NCBI GenBank assembly: GCA_005884005.1
Contig: VAWI01000015.1
Coordinates: 21,168 to 85,167 of the forward strand
Length of the DNA: 64,000 nt
Origin: Actinomycetota bacterium
GTDB lineage: Bacteria > Actinomycetota > Thermoleophilia > Gaiellales > Gaiellaceae
Reading direction: 5' to 3'
In this document: piece by piece, positions 33,155 through 40,796 of the stretch
How the letters are laid out: the number at the start of each line of letters is the position of its first letter
How positions within the stretch are numbered: the stretch's first letter is position 1
Program-made: the position numbers and the translations under genes
Notes under the pieces: generated by a model
Databases searched by the model: none
What the model was told of the DNA's origin: nothing
What the model saw: the letters and a program-made list of their open reading frames with translations, nothing else

Positions 33155-33182
33155 TCAACTCTCACGTCGACCCGACCGATAA
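33155..33182 (+). promoter_or_regulatory. sigma-28-type promoter of pilD
   Basis: -35 TCAA (33155-33158), 16-bp spacer, -10 ACCGATAA (33175-33182). This matches the FliA/WhiG/SigD pattern. The pilD ATG is 7 nt after the -10, so the mRNA is probably leaderless or nearly so. Directly upstream, CTCAACTCT is repeated twice, so a second TCAA lies 12 bp earlier. Confidence 0.68.
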
Positions 33183-33189
33183 AGGGAAG

Positions 33190-33942
33190 ATGAACGCTGC
33201 GCTCGCTGCGGTCGCGTTCGCTCCCGGCTTGGCGATCGGAAGCTTCGTGAACGTCGTCGCGACACGACTGCCGTTACGGCGCTCGGTCGTGCATCCGCGC
33301 TCGGCCTGCATGAGCTGCGGGAGCGAGCTCGCCTGGTACGACAACGTGCCGCTGCTCTCCTACGTGCTCCTCCGCGGCCGCTGCCGCAGCTGCGGCGTGC
33401 GTATCGGCTTGGTCTACCCGGCCGTCGAGCTTGCCACCGCGCTGCTCGTCGCCGCCTGCTTCGTTCGCTTTGGGCTTTCCGGCCGCGCGGCGGTGGCCGC
33501 CTTCTTCTGCATCGTCCTCGTCACGGTCAGCGCGATCGACCTGGCACATCGGATCATCCCCAATCGGATCGTAGTTCCGGCCGCGGCGCTCGTGCTAGTG
33601 GCGCAGACAGCGTTACGGCCGAGTCCGGAATGGGCGCTCGCGGCCCTTGGCGCTGGGCTGTTCCTCTTCGTCGCTGCGCTTGCCTATCCGGCCGGCATGG
33701 GTATGGGTGACGTCAAGCTGGCACTTCTGATGGGCGCCGCGTTGGGACGGACGGTCTCAGTGGCGATGATGGTCGGCATGCTTGCGGCGCTCGTGCCGAG
33801 CCTCTATCTGCTGGCGCGGCACGGCGGTGCCGCGCGCAAGATGGCGATCCCGTTCGGCCCGTTCCTCGCGCTCGGGAGCGTGGTCGCGTTGTTTGCGGGC
33901 GGGCCGCTGCTGCACGTTTACTGGCAGCTCTTCGCCCACTAA
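33190..33942 (+). CDS. pilD: prepilin leader peptidase / N-methyltransferase
   Basis: This 250-residue integral membrane protein has the GSFVNVVATRLPLRRS start, a four-cysteine zinc site (CMSC and CRSC) in the methyltransferase loop, and the two catalytic aspartates of aspartic prepilin peptidases in AIDLAHRIIPN and GMGMGDVKLALL. It cleaves leader peptides of all prepilins in this locus and methylates the new N-terminus. About seven hydrophobic segments are seen. AGGGAAG touches the ATG, too close for normal use, which agrees with leaderless initiation from the promoter just upstream. Confidence 0.95.
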   Translation: MNAALAAVAFAPGLAIGSFVNVVATRLPLRRSVVHPRSACMSCGSELAWYDNVPLLSYVLLRGRCRSCGVRIGLVYPAVELATALLVAACFVRFGLSGRAAVAAFFCIVLVTVSAIDLAHRIIPNRIVVPAAALVLVAQTALRPSPEWALAALGAGLFLFVAALAYPAGMGMGDVKLALLMGAALGRTVSVAMMVGMLAALVPSLYLLARHGGAARKMAIPFGPFLALGSVVALFAGGPLLHVYWQLFAH

Positions 33943-33967
33943 CGCCCAACTTCGCCCAAGTTCACCC

Positions 33968-33995
33968 TCACGGTTTGGGCCGTTTCGGCCGATAC
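33968..33995 (+). promoter_or_regulatory. sigma-28-type promoter of pilB
   Basis: -35 TCAC (33968-33971), 16-bp spacer, -10 GCCGATAC (33988-33995). The pilB ATG is 14 nt after the -10. Same geometry as the pilD and pilC promoters, with one mismatch in the -35. Confidence 0.6.
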
Positions 33996-34009
33996 CTCAT
34001 TCGAGGGAT

Positions 34010-35797
34010 ATGGACACCGAACAGCCCCCGAATCTCCGCACGACCGGTAAACACGGCGGCGAAAGCGCGCCCGCGCGGACTTCCCTTGCCTCGGGGGTCA
34101 ATGCCGTCGCGGAGCTCGTCGCAGACCTGCTCGCGGCGACGAACCTCCTTTCCGAAGACAAGCTGAACGTCGCGCGCGGGCGGGCCGGGAAGGGCTCGCT
34201 TGCCCAGGCGATCGTCGACGAGGGCTTCGCCGCGAGCGAGGGCGTCGCTCGAATGCTCGCCAACCGGCATCACGTGCGCCTCGTCGATCTGGCGCTCACC
34301 GGTGTCGATAGACATGCCGCGGAGCTCGTGCCCCTGCACGTGCTCGAACGGCTCGTCGCAGTTCCCTACGCGCTCGACGGAGAGACGCTTCGCGTTGCGG
34401 TCGCGGATCCCGCCGACCTGCACGCGATCGATGAGCTACGGCTCGCGAGCCGCCACCAGCTGGAGCTCGGCGTCGCAGCCCGCGAGGACATCCTCACCGA
34501 GCTCCGGCGCCTCTCTCGCGCCTCGGAGGCCTTCGGCGCGCGCGCGGCGCTCGCCGAGGAAGAGGCGTTGCACGCGGAGGAGGAAGAGGAGGCCGACGAC
34601 CTCGAGGTCGAGGACGGCATCTCGGAGGCGCCGCTCGTCCGCTTGGTCAACTCGATCATCTTCCAGGCCGCCGAGGACGGGGCCTCCGACGTCCATTTCG
34701 AGCCTCAAGAGGACTGCCTAGCCGTTCGGCTTCGCATCGACGGCGTGCTGCACGAAGTGCAGCGGATCCCGAAGCGAATGATGCCCGGCGTCACCACGCG
34801 CCTGAAAGTGCTCGCGAAGCTCGACATCGCCGAGCGCAGAAAGCCGCAGGATGGCCGGATGTCCTTGAATGCCGCCGCCGCGGGACGGATGCTCGACATC
34901 CGTGTCGCAACGCTCCCGACGGTCGAGGGCGAGTCGGTCGTCATGCGTCTCCTCGACAAGTCCAAGCGGCCGCCCACCCTCGAGGAGTTGGGGCTCTCAG
35001 ACGAGATGCGCCAGAAGCTCGAGAAGCTCGTTCAGCGGCCGACCGGCGCGCTGCTCGTGACCGGACCGACCGGCTCCGGTAAGTCAACGACGCTCTACGC
35101 CGCGCTGGCCGAGATCAACAATCCCGAGATCAACATCATCACGGTCGAGGACCCGGTCGAGTACCGGCTCGGCGGCGTCAACCAGGTGCAGATCAACCAG
35201 CGCGCCGGCCTCACATTCGCAGCAGCGCTGCGCTCGATTCTCCGCTCGGATCCCGACGTCGTGATGGTGGGCGAGATCCGCGACCCCGAGACGGCAAAGA
35301 TCTCGATCGAAGCTGCGCTTACCGGCCATTTCGTCCTCTCCACTCTGCACACGAATGACGCTCCCGGCGCACTGACACGGTTGAACGAGATGGGCGTCGA
35401 GCCGTTCTTGACCGGTTCCGCCGTCACCGGAGTCCTCGCCCAGCGGCTGGCGCGGAAGCTCTGCACGCACTGCTGCGAGATGTACACGCCGTCCGTGGAC
35501 GAGCTGATCAAGGCGCGCGTCTCTCCGGACATCGCCGCCCAGGCTGACGGCATGATCTTCTACCGCAAGAGGGGCTGCCCTCGCTGCAACCAGACCGGGT
35601 ACAAGGGGCGGATCGGAGTCTTTCAGCTGCTGGCCATGAGCGAGAACCTCGAGACCCTTGCCGCCGAGAAAGCGAGCCGCGAAGAGCTCGAGCGGGCCGC
35701 GATGGAAGAGGGCATGCGGACACTGTGGGATGACGGCATCGCAAAGGTCGCAGCTGGTCTCACATCGATCGAAGAGCTCGCGCGCGTGACGATCTAG
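34010..35797 (+). CDS. pilB: type IV pilus extension ATPase PilB
   Basis: This 595-residue protein has an N-terminal GspE/MshE-type domain (about residues 40-165), an acidic linker (EEEALHAEEEEEADDLEVE, near 185-205) and a catalytic domain. That domain carries Walker A GPTGSGKST near residue 352, Asp box, Walker B MVGEIRDPETA, the HFVLSTLHT box and a zinc site CTHC...CPRC. It drives pilus polymerisation at the membrane with PilC and PilM. The N-terminal GspE-N domain in some bacteria binds cyclic di-GMP; whether this one does cannot be told. It has its own promoter. Confidence 0.95.
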   Translation: MDTEQPPNLRTTGKHGGESAPARTSLASGVNAVAELVADLLAATNLLSEDKLNVARGRAGKGSLAQAIVDEGFAASEGVARMLANRHHVRLVDLALTGVDRHAAELVPLHVLERLVAVPYALDGETLRVAVADPADLHAIDELRLASRHQLELGVAAREDILTELRRLSRASEAFGARAALAEEEALHAEEEEEADDLEVEDGISEAPLVRLVNSIIFQAAEDGASDVHFEPQEDCLAVRLRIDGVLHEVQRIPKRMMPGVTTRLKVLAKLDIAERRKPQDGRMSLNAAAAGRMLDIRVATLPTVEGESVVMRLLDKSKRPPTLEELGLSDEMRQKLEKLVQRPTGALLVTGPTGSGKSTTLYAALAEINNPEINIITVEDPVEYRLGGVNQVQINQRAGLTFAAALRSILRSDPDVVMVGEIRDPETAKISIEAALTGHFVLSTLHTNDAPGALTRLNEMGVEPFLTGSAVTGVLAQRLARKLCTHCCEMYTPSVDELIKARVSPDIAAQADGMIFYRKRGCPRCNQTGYKGRIGVFQLLAMSENLETLAAEKASREELERAAMEEGMRTLWDDGIAKVAAGLTSIEELARVTI

Positions 35798-35897
35798 CGG
35801 GCTTCAAGACCCGTCACTCAGAGCATTGGTCCAAACCGGCACCAGATGCGGAATCAAGTAACCGTCTGATACCGAGAACGGCACGTCCCGGGTGGGC

Positions 35898-35913
35898 GTC
35901 CGACCGGTCGGAC
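35898..35913. repeat. perfect 16-bp palindrome
   Basis: GTCCGACCGGTCGGAC equals its own reverse complement. It could be a protein-binding site or part of a bidirectional terminator for the two converging pilus transcripts. Function unknown. Confidence 0.55.
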
Positions 35914-35938
35914 CGCCAGGTTCGCGCCGGGCCGGGCA

Positions 35939-35955
35939 GGTAACAGGCTGTTACC
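35939..35955. repeat. inverted repeat GGTAACA-GGC-TGTTACC
   Basis: Two 7-bp arms with a 3-bp centre, the size of a typical dimeric regulator operator. It lies 26 bp from the 16-bp palindrome. Related half-site AGTAACC occurs at about 35858. Confidence 0.5.
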
Positions 35956-36008
35956 AGGTGCGAAGTAGCGGGTGCAGACCGCGCTGGAAAATCCAGGTTC
36001 GCTGCGGG

Positions 36009-36272
36009 CTACTGAGCCTGAACTTCGCAGCCGAGGTACATCAGCGCCTCGACCGCTTCGGTCACGAACGCCGTCGCCTGCTGCGAGTCGGCAAACGTGT
36101 AGGGGCCGGGCTGCATCGGTTTCGAGTTGCGCGCGCCGACCGGATAGACCTCGGCCTCGACGACACAGGAGTCGCCGTAGTCGACCGTCTTCAGCACCGC
36201 GATCGAACGTCCGTCCTTCTTCGCATGGCGGACGAAGAGCTCGCGCGCGTCGTCAGATTCCGCCCGTCTCAT
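36009..36272 (-). CDS. small conserved-looking protein of unknown function
   Basis: This 87-residue protein of unknown family has a basic/acidic N-terminus (RRAESDDARELFVRHAKKDG), a beta-rich centre (SIAVLKTVDYGDSCVVEAEV) and a helical end (QATAFVTEAVEALMYLGCEV). No signal peptide or membrane segment is seen. Its ATG overlaps the upstream stop as ATGA, so it is co-translated with the membrane-anchored protein at 36269 and shares its sigma-28-type promoter. Codon use matches its neighbours. The context suggests a pilus accessory role; nothing in the sequence proves it. Confidence 0.7.
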   Translation of the reverse strand: MRRAESDDARELFVRHAKKDGRSIAVLKTVDYGDSCVVEAEVYPVGARNSKPMQPGPYTFADSQQATAFVTEAVEALMYLGCEVQAQ

Positions 36273-36859
36273 CGGGTTGTCGAAAGGGGTGCGGCGTTGA
36301 CCACAGCCTGCTCGACCGTGTCCGCGTCCACGTAACCGTTCACCCGGATGTAGAGCGTCCGGGGTCGCTGGAAGATGAGCACCGCGGGAGCATCGAGCAG
36401 CCGGTTCTGAGGATCGGCGCTCGAGCTCACCAGGGCCGAGAGGGCCTGGACCTGCGCGTTATTGCGCACGTCGATCGTGGCGAAGCCGGCATGCGCGACG
36501 GCCGCTCCGGCCTTTGCCTCGGCGAGAGTGAGGCTGTCGACTGTCGACTTGGGCGAAACCAGCGCGAGTACGACGACCGAGTGGCGCTTCAGTGCATCCG
36601 CCAGCGGGGTGGGCACACCGGCGATCGAGGCGGGTCGCCGCGAGGGCGTCTTCTGGGCTTTCGACTTCCGCGGCGCCATCGCGACCCCGACCTTCGGCGG
36701 CGCGAGCGCAACCTTGGCTTTCGCCCTCGGGTGAAGGGGCTTGATCTGATGAACAGCCGCCGAGGAGGCAGAACCGCGACTGAGGAAGAGGAAACCCCCG
36801 CCGAGAATGACCAAGCCGGTCAGTGCGACGGCAGCGTAAATCCGAAACCGCTCGTTCAT
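36269..36859 (-). CDS. membrane-anchored protein with thioredoxin-like C-terminal part, unknown role
   Basis: This 196-residue protein has one N-terminal membrane segment (about residues 8-27), a basic Pro/Ala/Lys linker (about 40-75), and an extracytoplasmic domain. The pattern VVVLALVSPKS, then AGFATIDVRNN, then APAVLIFQRPRTLYIRVNGYVD resembles a thioredoxin fold without the CxxC motif. So it would be a structural or binding domain, not a redox enzyme (inference). ATG 36859 is 7 nt after the -10 of a sigma-28-type promoter, giving a leaderless transcript. It lies between pilB and the pilin genes. Confidence 0.72.
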   Translation of the reverse strand: MNERFRIYAAVALTGLVILGGGFLFLSRGSASSAAVHQIKPLHPRAKAKVALAPPKVGVAMAPRKSKAQKTPSRRPASIAGVPTPLADALKRHSVVVLALVSPKSTVDSLTLAEAKAGAAVAHAGFATIDVRNNAQVQALSALVSSSADPQNRLLDAPAVLIFQRPRTLYIRVNGYVDADTVEQAVVNAAPLSTTR

Positions 36860-36866
36860 AGTCCAT

Positions 36867-36894
36867 CTATCGGCAGCTGAGCGCGATTGCTTGA
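36867..36894 (-). promoter_or_regulatory. sigma-28-type promoter of the 36269-36859 gene
   Basis: On the minus strand: -35 TCAA (36894-36891), 16-bp spacer, -10 GCCGATAG (36874-36867), then 7 nt to ATG 36859. One of the best matches in the window. Confidence 0.68.
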
Positions 36895-36904
36895 CGGATT
36901 CGAG

Positions 36905-36937
36905 CAAAGAAAAGGGCGCGGTCTCCCGCGCCCCTTT
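36905..36937 (-). terminator. intrinsic terminator of the first pilin gene
   Basis: On the minus strand GAAAGGGGCGCGG-GAGA-CCGCGCCCTTTTC forms a strong stem followed by TTTT and TTT. It separates the pilin unit from the next promoter. A near-copy follows the second pilin gene. Confidence 0.8.
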
Positions 36938-36960
36938 CGAACTTCGGATCGACTGAGTGC

Positions 36961-37353
36961 TTAACAGCCGTTCGGGACGATGTCGCCGCCGGGGCCGCTC
37001 TTGTGGTAGCTGACTCCGGTGGGCTTCGTGTTCTCGATGCAGTAGCCGGTGCCGGCCGTGTTCACCTTGACGGTGATGTTCTTGATGCCGGCGTCGTAGG
37101 AGAGCTGCAGCTTCGTCAGGTGGGCACCGAGGTAGGCCGTCTTGCTGTTGTCGGCCGCGTAGGCCTCGATGCCTGGGATGGCCGCGCGGACGTTGGCCTG
37201 GGCGGCCGACTTGTTCGCGCGCGTCCGGAAGCTGAGGTACGAGGGAATCGCGATTGCGAGCAGGATTCCCAGGATGATGATCACGACCAAAAGCTCGATC
37301 AGCGTGAAGCCGCGCTCCTCGCGGGCGAGACGCTGCCGCAATGCATTAATCAT
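36961..37353 (-). CDS. pilA: type IV major pilin (copy 1)
   Basis: This 130-residue prepilin has a short basic leader ending RG, cleavage before FTLIELLVVIIILGILLAIA (Glu at mature position 5), and a small globular head with two cysteines (GYC and the terminal NGC) that probably form a disulfide loop. ATG 37353 follows GAAGGGAG. It is almost identical to the copy at 37493: only the leader and three head residues differ visibly (CIEN/CIQN, GVSYH/GVLYH, PNGC/PLGC). It has its own promoter and terminator, so it is monocistronic. Confidence 0.94.
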   Translation of the reverse strand: MINALRQRLAREERGFTLIELLVVIIILGILLAIAIPSYLSFRTRANKSAAQANVRAAIPGIEAYAADNSKTAYLGAHLTKLQLSYDAGIKNITVKVNTAGTGYCIENTKPTGVSYHKSGPGGDIVPNGC

Positions 37354-37394
37354 GTGGTGCTCCCTTCGGTGTCTTGACGCGGTGGCTTTGTCCG

Positions 37395-37421
37395 CTATCG
37401 GCGTCTGCGTTGGGAGATCGA
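37395..37421 (-). promoter_or_regulatory. sigma-28-like promoter of pilin copy 1
   Basis: On the minus strand: -10 GCCGATAG (37402-37395), preceded after 15 bp by TCGA (37421-37418). The -35 is one mismatch from TCAA and the spacer is one base shorter than the others. The leader to ATG is 41 nt and holds a normal ribosome binding site. Confidence 0.5.
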
Positions 37422-37440
37422 CCCTCGAAAGGGGGAGCAA

Positions 37441-37470
37441 GAGAAAGGGCGCGGTCTCCCGCGCCCTTTC
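37441..37470 (-). terminator. intrinsic terminator of the second pilin gene
   Basis: On the minus strand GAAAGGGCGCGG-GAGA-CCGCGCCCTTTC forms a perfect 12-bp stem. It is a near-copy of the terminator at 36905-36937 and was evidently duplicated with the pilin gene. Confidence 0.75.
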
Positions 37471-37492
37471 GAACTTCGGATCGACTGAGTGC

Positions 37493-37891
37493 TTAACAGC
37501 CGAGCGGAACGATGTCGCCGCCGGGGCCGCTCTTGTGGTAGAGCACTCCGGTGGGCTTCGTGTTCTGGATGCAGTAGCCGGTGCCGGCCGTGTTCACCTT
37601 GACGGTGATGTTCTTGATGCCGGCGTCGTAGGAGAGCTGCAGCTTGGTCAGGTGGGCACCCAGGTAGGCGGTCTTGCTGTTGTCGGCCGCGTAGGCCTCG
37701 ATGCCGGGGATGGCTGCGCGGACGTTGGCCTGGGCGGCCGACTTGTTAGCGCGCGTCCGGAAGCTGAGGTACGAGGGAATCGCGATTGCGAGCAGGATTC
37801 CCAGGATGATGATCACGACGAGGAGTTCGATGAGCGTGAAACCTTCGTCGCGCTTGGCCGGTGCAAGCCGGCGCGAAAGACGTGAAAGCAT
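37493..37891 (-). CDS. pilA: type IV major pilin (copy 2)
   Basis: This 132-residue prepilin has leader MLSRLSRRLAPAKRDEG, then the mature start FTLIELLVVIIILGILLAIA, and the same head as copy 1 apart from three visible changes. ATG 37891 follows a strong AAGGAGG. The mature helix and head sequences, the stop region and the terminator are all shared with copy 1, while leader and upstream DNA differ. It diverges from the pilT-pilMNO operon. Which copy is the main fibre subunit cannot be told. Confidence 0.94.
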   Translation of the reverse strand: MLSRLSRRLAPAKRDEGFTLIELLVVIIILGILLAIAIPSYLSFRTRANKSAAQANVRAAIPGIEAYAADNSKTAYLGAHLTKLQLSYDAGIKNITVKVNTAGTGYCIQNTKPTGVLYHKSGPGGDIVPLGC

Positions 37892-37934
37892 TGGTTGATC
37901 CTCCTTAAGGGATGCGTCGGGTGGCTCGCGCTCC

Positions 37935-37962
37935 TTATCGGTCACCCTCGGCGAGGCAGCGC
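37935..37962 (-). promoter_or_regulatory. possible sigma-28-like promoter of pilin copy 2
   Basis: On the minus strand an ACCGATAA -10 (37942-37935) lies 43 nt before ATG 37891, but the -35 position reads GCGC rather than TCAA. Only half of the pattern is present. Confidence 0.35.
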
Positions 37963-38005
37963 ACCCCCCGCCAGAGGGATATTCCCCACGGAATTCGGGG
38001 CGGGG

Positions 38006-38033
38006 TAAAGGAAGAGCGCCTTCCTGCCGATTA
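38006..38033 (+). promoter_or_regulatory. sigma-28-type promoter of the pilT-pilMNO operon
   Basis: -35 TAAA (38006-38009), 16-bp spacer, -10 GCCGATTA (38026-38033). The -35 is the exact consensus for this sigma family. ATG 38050 follows 16 nt later after GAGGGA. Confidence 0.68.
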
Positions 38034-38049
38034 GCCCGTCTGAGGGACA

Positions 38050-39201
38050 ATGCCGGAGACCTTTCTCTCAATCGACGCTCTACTCGAGCGGACCGTTGCG
38101 CGCAATGCGTCAGACCTGCACATCACGGTCGGCACGCCGCCGGCCTTGCGCGTGCACGGGAGCCTGGAGCGCTACACGGATGTCCCCGAGCTCACTCCCG
38201 ATGACACGCACCAGATGCTCTACCGCATCCTGTCCACGGAACAGCAGAAGCTCCTCGAGATCAACCGCCAGATCGACTTCGCACACTCGATTCCCGGGCT
38301 CGCCCGGTTCCGCGTCAACGTCTTTTTCCAGCGCGGCACACTCGGCGCCGCATTCCGGCTCATCCCCGCGGACATCAAGACGCTGGAAGAGCTCGGCATT
38401 CCTTCCGCCCTTCACTCGCTGACCGTGAAGCCCCGCGGGCTCGTGCTGATCACGGGCCCGACCGGCTCCGGTAAGTCGACGACGCTGGCGGCGCTGATCG
38501 ACGAGATCAACCGCAAGCGCTCGGAGCACATCCTCACGATCGAAGATCCGGTCGAGTTCGTCCACCGGCACAAGCGCTGCATCGTCAACCAGCGCGAGAT
38601 CGGCCCCGACGCGCCGAGCTTCGCCGAGGCCCTGCGCGCGGCGCTGCGCGAGGACCCCGACGTGATCCTGCTCGGCGAGATGCGCGACCTCGAGACGATC
38701 TCGACCGCGCTCACCGCCGCGGAAACGGGTCACCTCGTCTTCGCAACCCTGCACACGCAGAGCGCACCGAGCACGGTCGACCGCATCATCGACGCCTTTC
38801 CGGCGGCCCAGCAGGAGCAGGTCCGCGTGCAGCTCGCCGGGACGCTCGAAGGTGTCTGCACGCAGGCGCTCATTCCGACTCCGGACGGCAACGGCCGGGT
38901 CCCCGCGCTCGAGATCCTGTTTCCCGATGACGCGGTCCGGAACCTGATCCGCCAGGGCAAGGTCGAGCAGGTCTACTCGGTGATGCAAACCGGAACCTCC
39001 AAGGGCATGCAGACGATGGAGCAGGCGCTCGCGGATCTCGTGCTTCGCAAGGTGATCACACTCGACGACGCCCTCAGTCGCTCGAGCCGTGCCGAGCAGC
39101 TGTTCGGGCTACTCGAGCGCGCGGGCATGGACGTCGCTCCCCACGAGGACAGCTCAGAGACACTCCCGCTAGCGGCCGGCCTTCGGGTCGCGGGGACCTA
39201 A
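38050..39201 (+). CDS. pilT: type IV pilus ATPase PilT (second copy)
   Basis: This 383-residue PilT-family ATPase has ASDLHITVGTPPALRVHG near the N-terminus, Walker A GPTGSGKS (136-143), Walker B LLGEMRDLET, the HLVFATLHT box and a C-terminal NLIRQGKVEQVYSVMQT element in the place of the AIRNLIRE motif. It is clearly different from the copy at 27196 (its own operon, no acidic tail), so the cell has two retraction-type motors, or one is PilU-like. Its stop shares a base with the pilM start (TAATG). Confidence 0.92.
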   Translation: MPETFLSIDALLERTVARNASDLHITVGTPPALRVHGSLERYTDVPELTPDDTHQMLYRILSTEQQKLLEINRQIDFAHSIPGLARFRVNVFFQRGTLGAAFRLIPADIKTLEELGIPSALHSLTVKPRGLVLITGPTGSGKSTTLAALIDEINRKRSEHILTIEDPVEFVHRHKRCIVNQREIGPDAPSFAEALRAALREDPDVILLGEMRDLETISTALTAAETGHLVFATLHTQSAPSTVDRIIDAFPAAQQEQVRVQLAGTLEGVCTQALIPTPDGNGRVPALEILFPDDAVRNLIRQGKVEQVYSVMQTGTSKGMQTMEQALADLVLRKVITLDDALSRSSRAEQLFGLLERAGMDVAPHEDSSETLPLAAGLRVAGT

Positions 39202-40793
39202 TGGTCGACTGGAACAAGGAAGTCAAGCTCTCCGATCTGATCGGCCGCAAGCCGAAGGAGGCCGAAGAGACGATCGCCACCGCGCCGGAAGAACGGGGCG
39301 CGGACGAGGTTCAGCCGAGGGCCGAGCCCTTCACCCCGCCTGCGCCGACGCCGGCGGCTCCGGTCGCGGTCTCTCCGGCTCCGCCCGTGCCGCCGGCGCC
39401 GACGCAGGCAACCCCTTCTGATCCCGAGCCCGTTCCGGAGACCGATCCTGCAGCGGCCGAACGGGTGCCGTGGTACAAGCGCGAGCTCTCACTGGGCAGC
39501 GGCGGCGCGAGGAAGCCGAAGGCCAAGAAACCGAAGGTCGAGAAGCCGAAGGCTGAAAAGACAAAGGCCGAAAAGCCCGTGAAGCAACCGAAGCAGAAGA
39601 AGCCGAAGGGCGAGCAGGTTCCCTTCTACAAGCGCGAGCTTTCCTTCGGCCGCGGCGGCAAGCCTAGAGCGGCCAAGACGCCTAAGGCCCTGGGGGGCAA
39701 GTCCCAGAAGGGCTCGGCCCCGTCGAAGCGCGTGAAGCGCGTGACAGGTTTGAAGATCGGCGGCTCTCAGCTGGCCGCGGCGCGAGTCCACAACAACGGT
39801 GTTCCCGAGCTCGTCCAGGTGGCGCGCGAGGCACTCGATCCCGGCGTCGTCGTCGGCGGCGAGCTTCGCGATCCCGACGCCTTGGCCGCAGCTCTAAAGG
39901 GCTTCTTCAAGCGACACAAGCTGCCCCGCCAAGGCGTACGGCTCGGCATCGCCAACAACCGCATCGGCGTTCGGATCTTCGACATCGGCGGCATCGACGA
40001 CGTAAAGCAGCTCGAAAACGCTGTTCGCTTCCGCGCTCACGAGGCTCTGCCGATCCCGATCGAGGAGGCCGTGATCGACTGGCACATCCTCAGCGAGTCG
40101 CAGGACGACGACGGGGGCATCACACGACGGATCCTGCTCGTCGTCGCTTACCGCGACCTCCTCGACCGCTACGTCGAGGCGTGCAAGAAGGCGGGCATCA
40201 AACTCATCGGAATCGATCTCGAAGCGTTCGCGCTCCTTCGTGCGATCACGGAGCCACTGGCTGCCGAAGCCGGGCCCGCGAGCGCCGCGAACGTCGTCGT
40301 AGCGGTCGGCCACGATCGCTCCACCTTTGCCGTCTCGGACGGCCGCGTCTGCGAGTTCACTCGAGTGCTCGACTGGGGTGGGGCGACGCTGAACGTCGCG
40401 ATCGCGCGCGAGCTCGACATCGCTCCCTCAGAGGCCGAGCCTGTCAAGCGTTCGCTCTCCCTCACGCACGGTGACACGCCCGAAGGCTTGACCGACGACC
40501 AGGCGAACCGCGCTCGGGAGGCGGTACGGCGGCAGCTGCAGAGCTTCGCCCGTGAACTCGTCTCCTCGCTTCAGTTCTACCAGAACCAACCCGATTCCTT
40601 GGGCATCGGCGAGATCGTTCTCACGGGCGGCACCGTGCACCTTCGCGGGCTAGCCGAGGAGCTTCAGACGCTGATCGGTGTCAACGTCCGCCCGGGTGAT
40701 CCCCTCGCGCGGGTCAAGGTGGGCAAAAAGATCAAGGACGCTGAGCAGATCGGTTCGCTCGCGATCGCAATCGGACTCGGAATCGAGGACTGA
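39201..40793 (+). CDS. pilM: PilM-like actin-fold pilus protein with long N-terminal extension
   Basis: This 530-residue protein has a C-terminal actin-fold PilM domain at about residues 180-530 (GLKIGGSQLAAARV, AVIDWHILSE, VVAVGHDRSTFAVSDGR, VLTGGTVHLRGLAEEL). PilM normally has about 350 residues. The extra 180 are Pro/Ala- and Lys-rich and hold a repeated motif, VPWYKRELSLG (89-99) and VPFYKRELSFG (140-150), with a weaker version near the start (DWNKEVKLSDL, 3-13). It should sit under the membrane and bind PilN and the ATPases. The repeats look like docking motifs (inference). Confidence 0.9.
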   Translation: MVDWNKEVKLSDLIGRKPKEAEETIATAPEERGADEVQPRAEPFTPPAPTPAAPVAVSPAPPVPPAPTQATPSDPEPVPETDPAAAERVPWYKRELSLGSGGARKPKAKKPKVEKPKAEKTKAEKPVKQPKQKKPKGEQVPFYKRELSFGRGGKPRAAKTPKALGGKSQKGSAPSKRVKRVTGLKIGGSQLAAARVHNNGVPELVQVAREALDPGVVVGGELRDPDALAAALKGFFKRHKLPRQGVRLGIANNRIGVRIFDIGGIDDVKQLENAVRFRAHEALPIPIEEAVIDWHILSESQDDDGGITRRILLVVAYRDLLDRYVEACKKAGIKLIGIDLEAFALLRAITEPLAAEAGPASAANVVVAVGHDRSTFAVSDGRVCEFTRVLDWGGATLNVAIARELDIAPSEAEPVKRSLSLTHGDTPEGLTDDQANRAREAVRRQLQSFARELVSSLQFYQNQPDSLGIGEIVLTGGTVHLRGLAEELQTLIGVNVRPGDPLARVKVGKKIKDAEQIGSLAIAIGLGIED

Positions 40794-40796
40794 GGC

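Larger units (their letters stand above)
35798..36008. other. convergent intergenic region with two palindromes
   Basis: No gene is seen in this 211-bp stretch between the ends of pilB and a converging small gene. It holds a perfect 16-bp palindrome (35898-35913) and a 7-bp inverted repeat with a 3-bp centre (35939-35955). No T-rich terminator is present. Confidence 0.6.
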
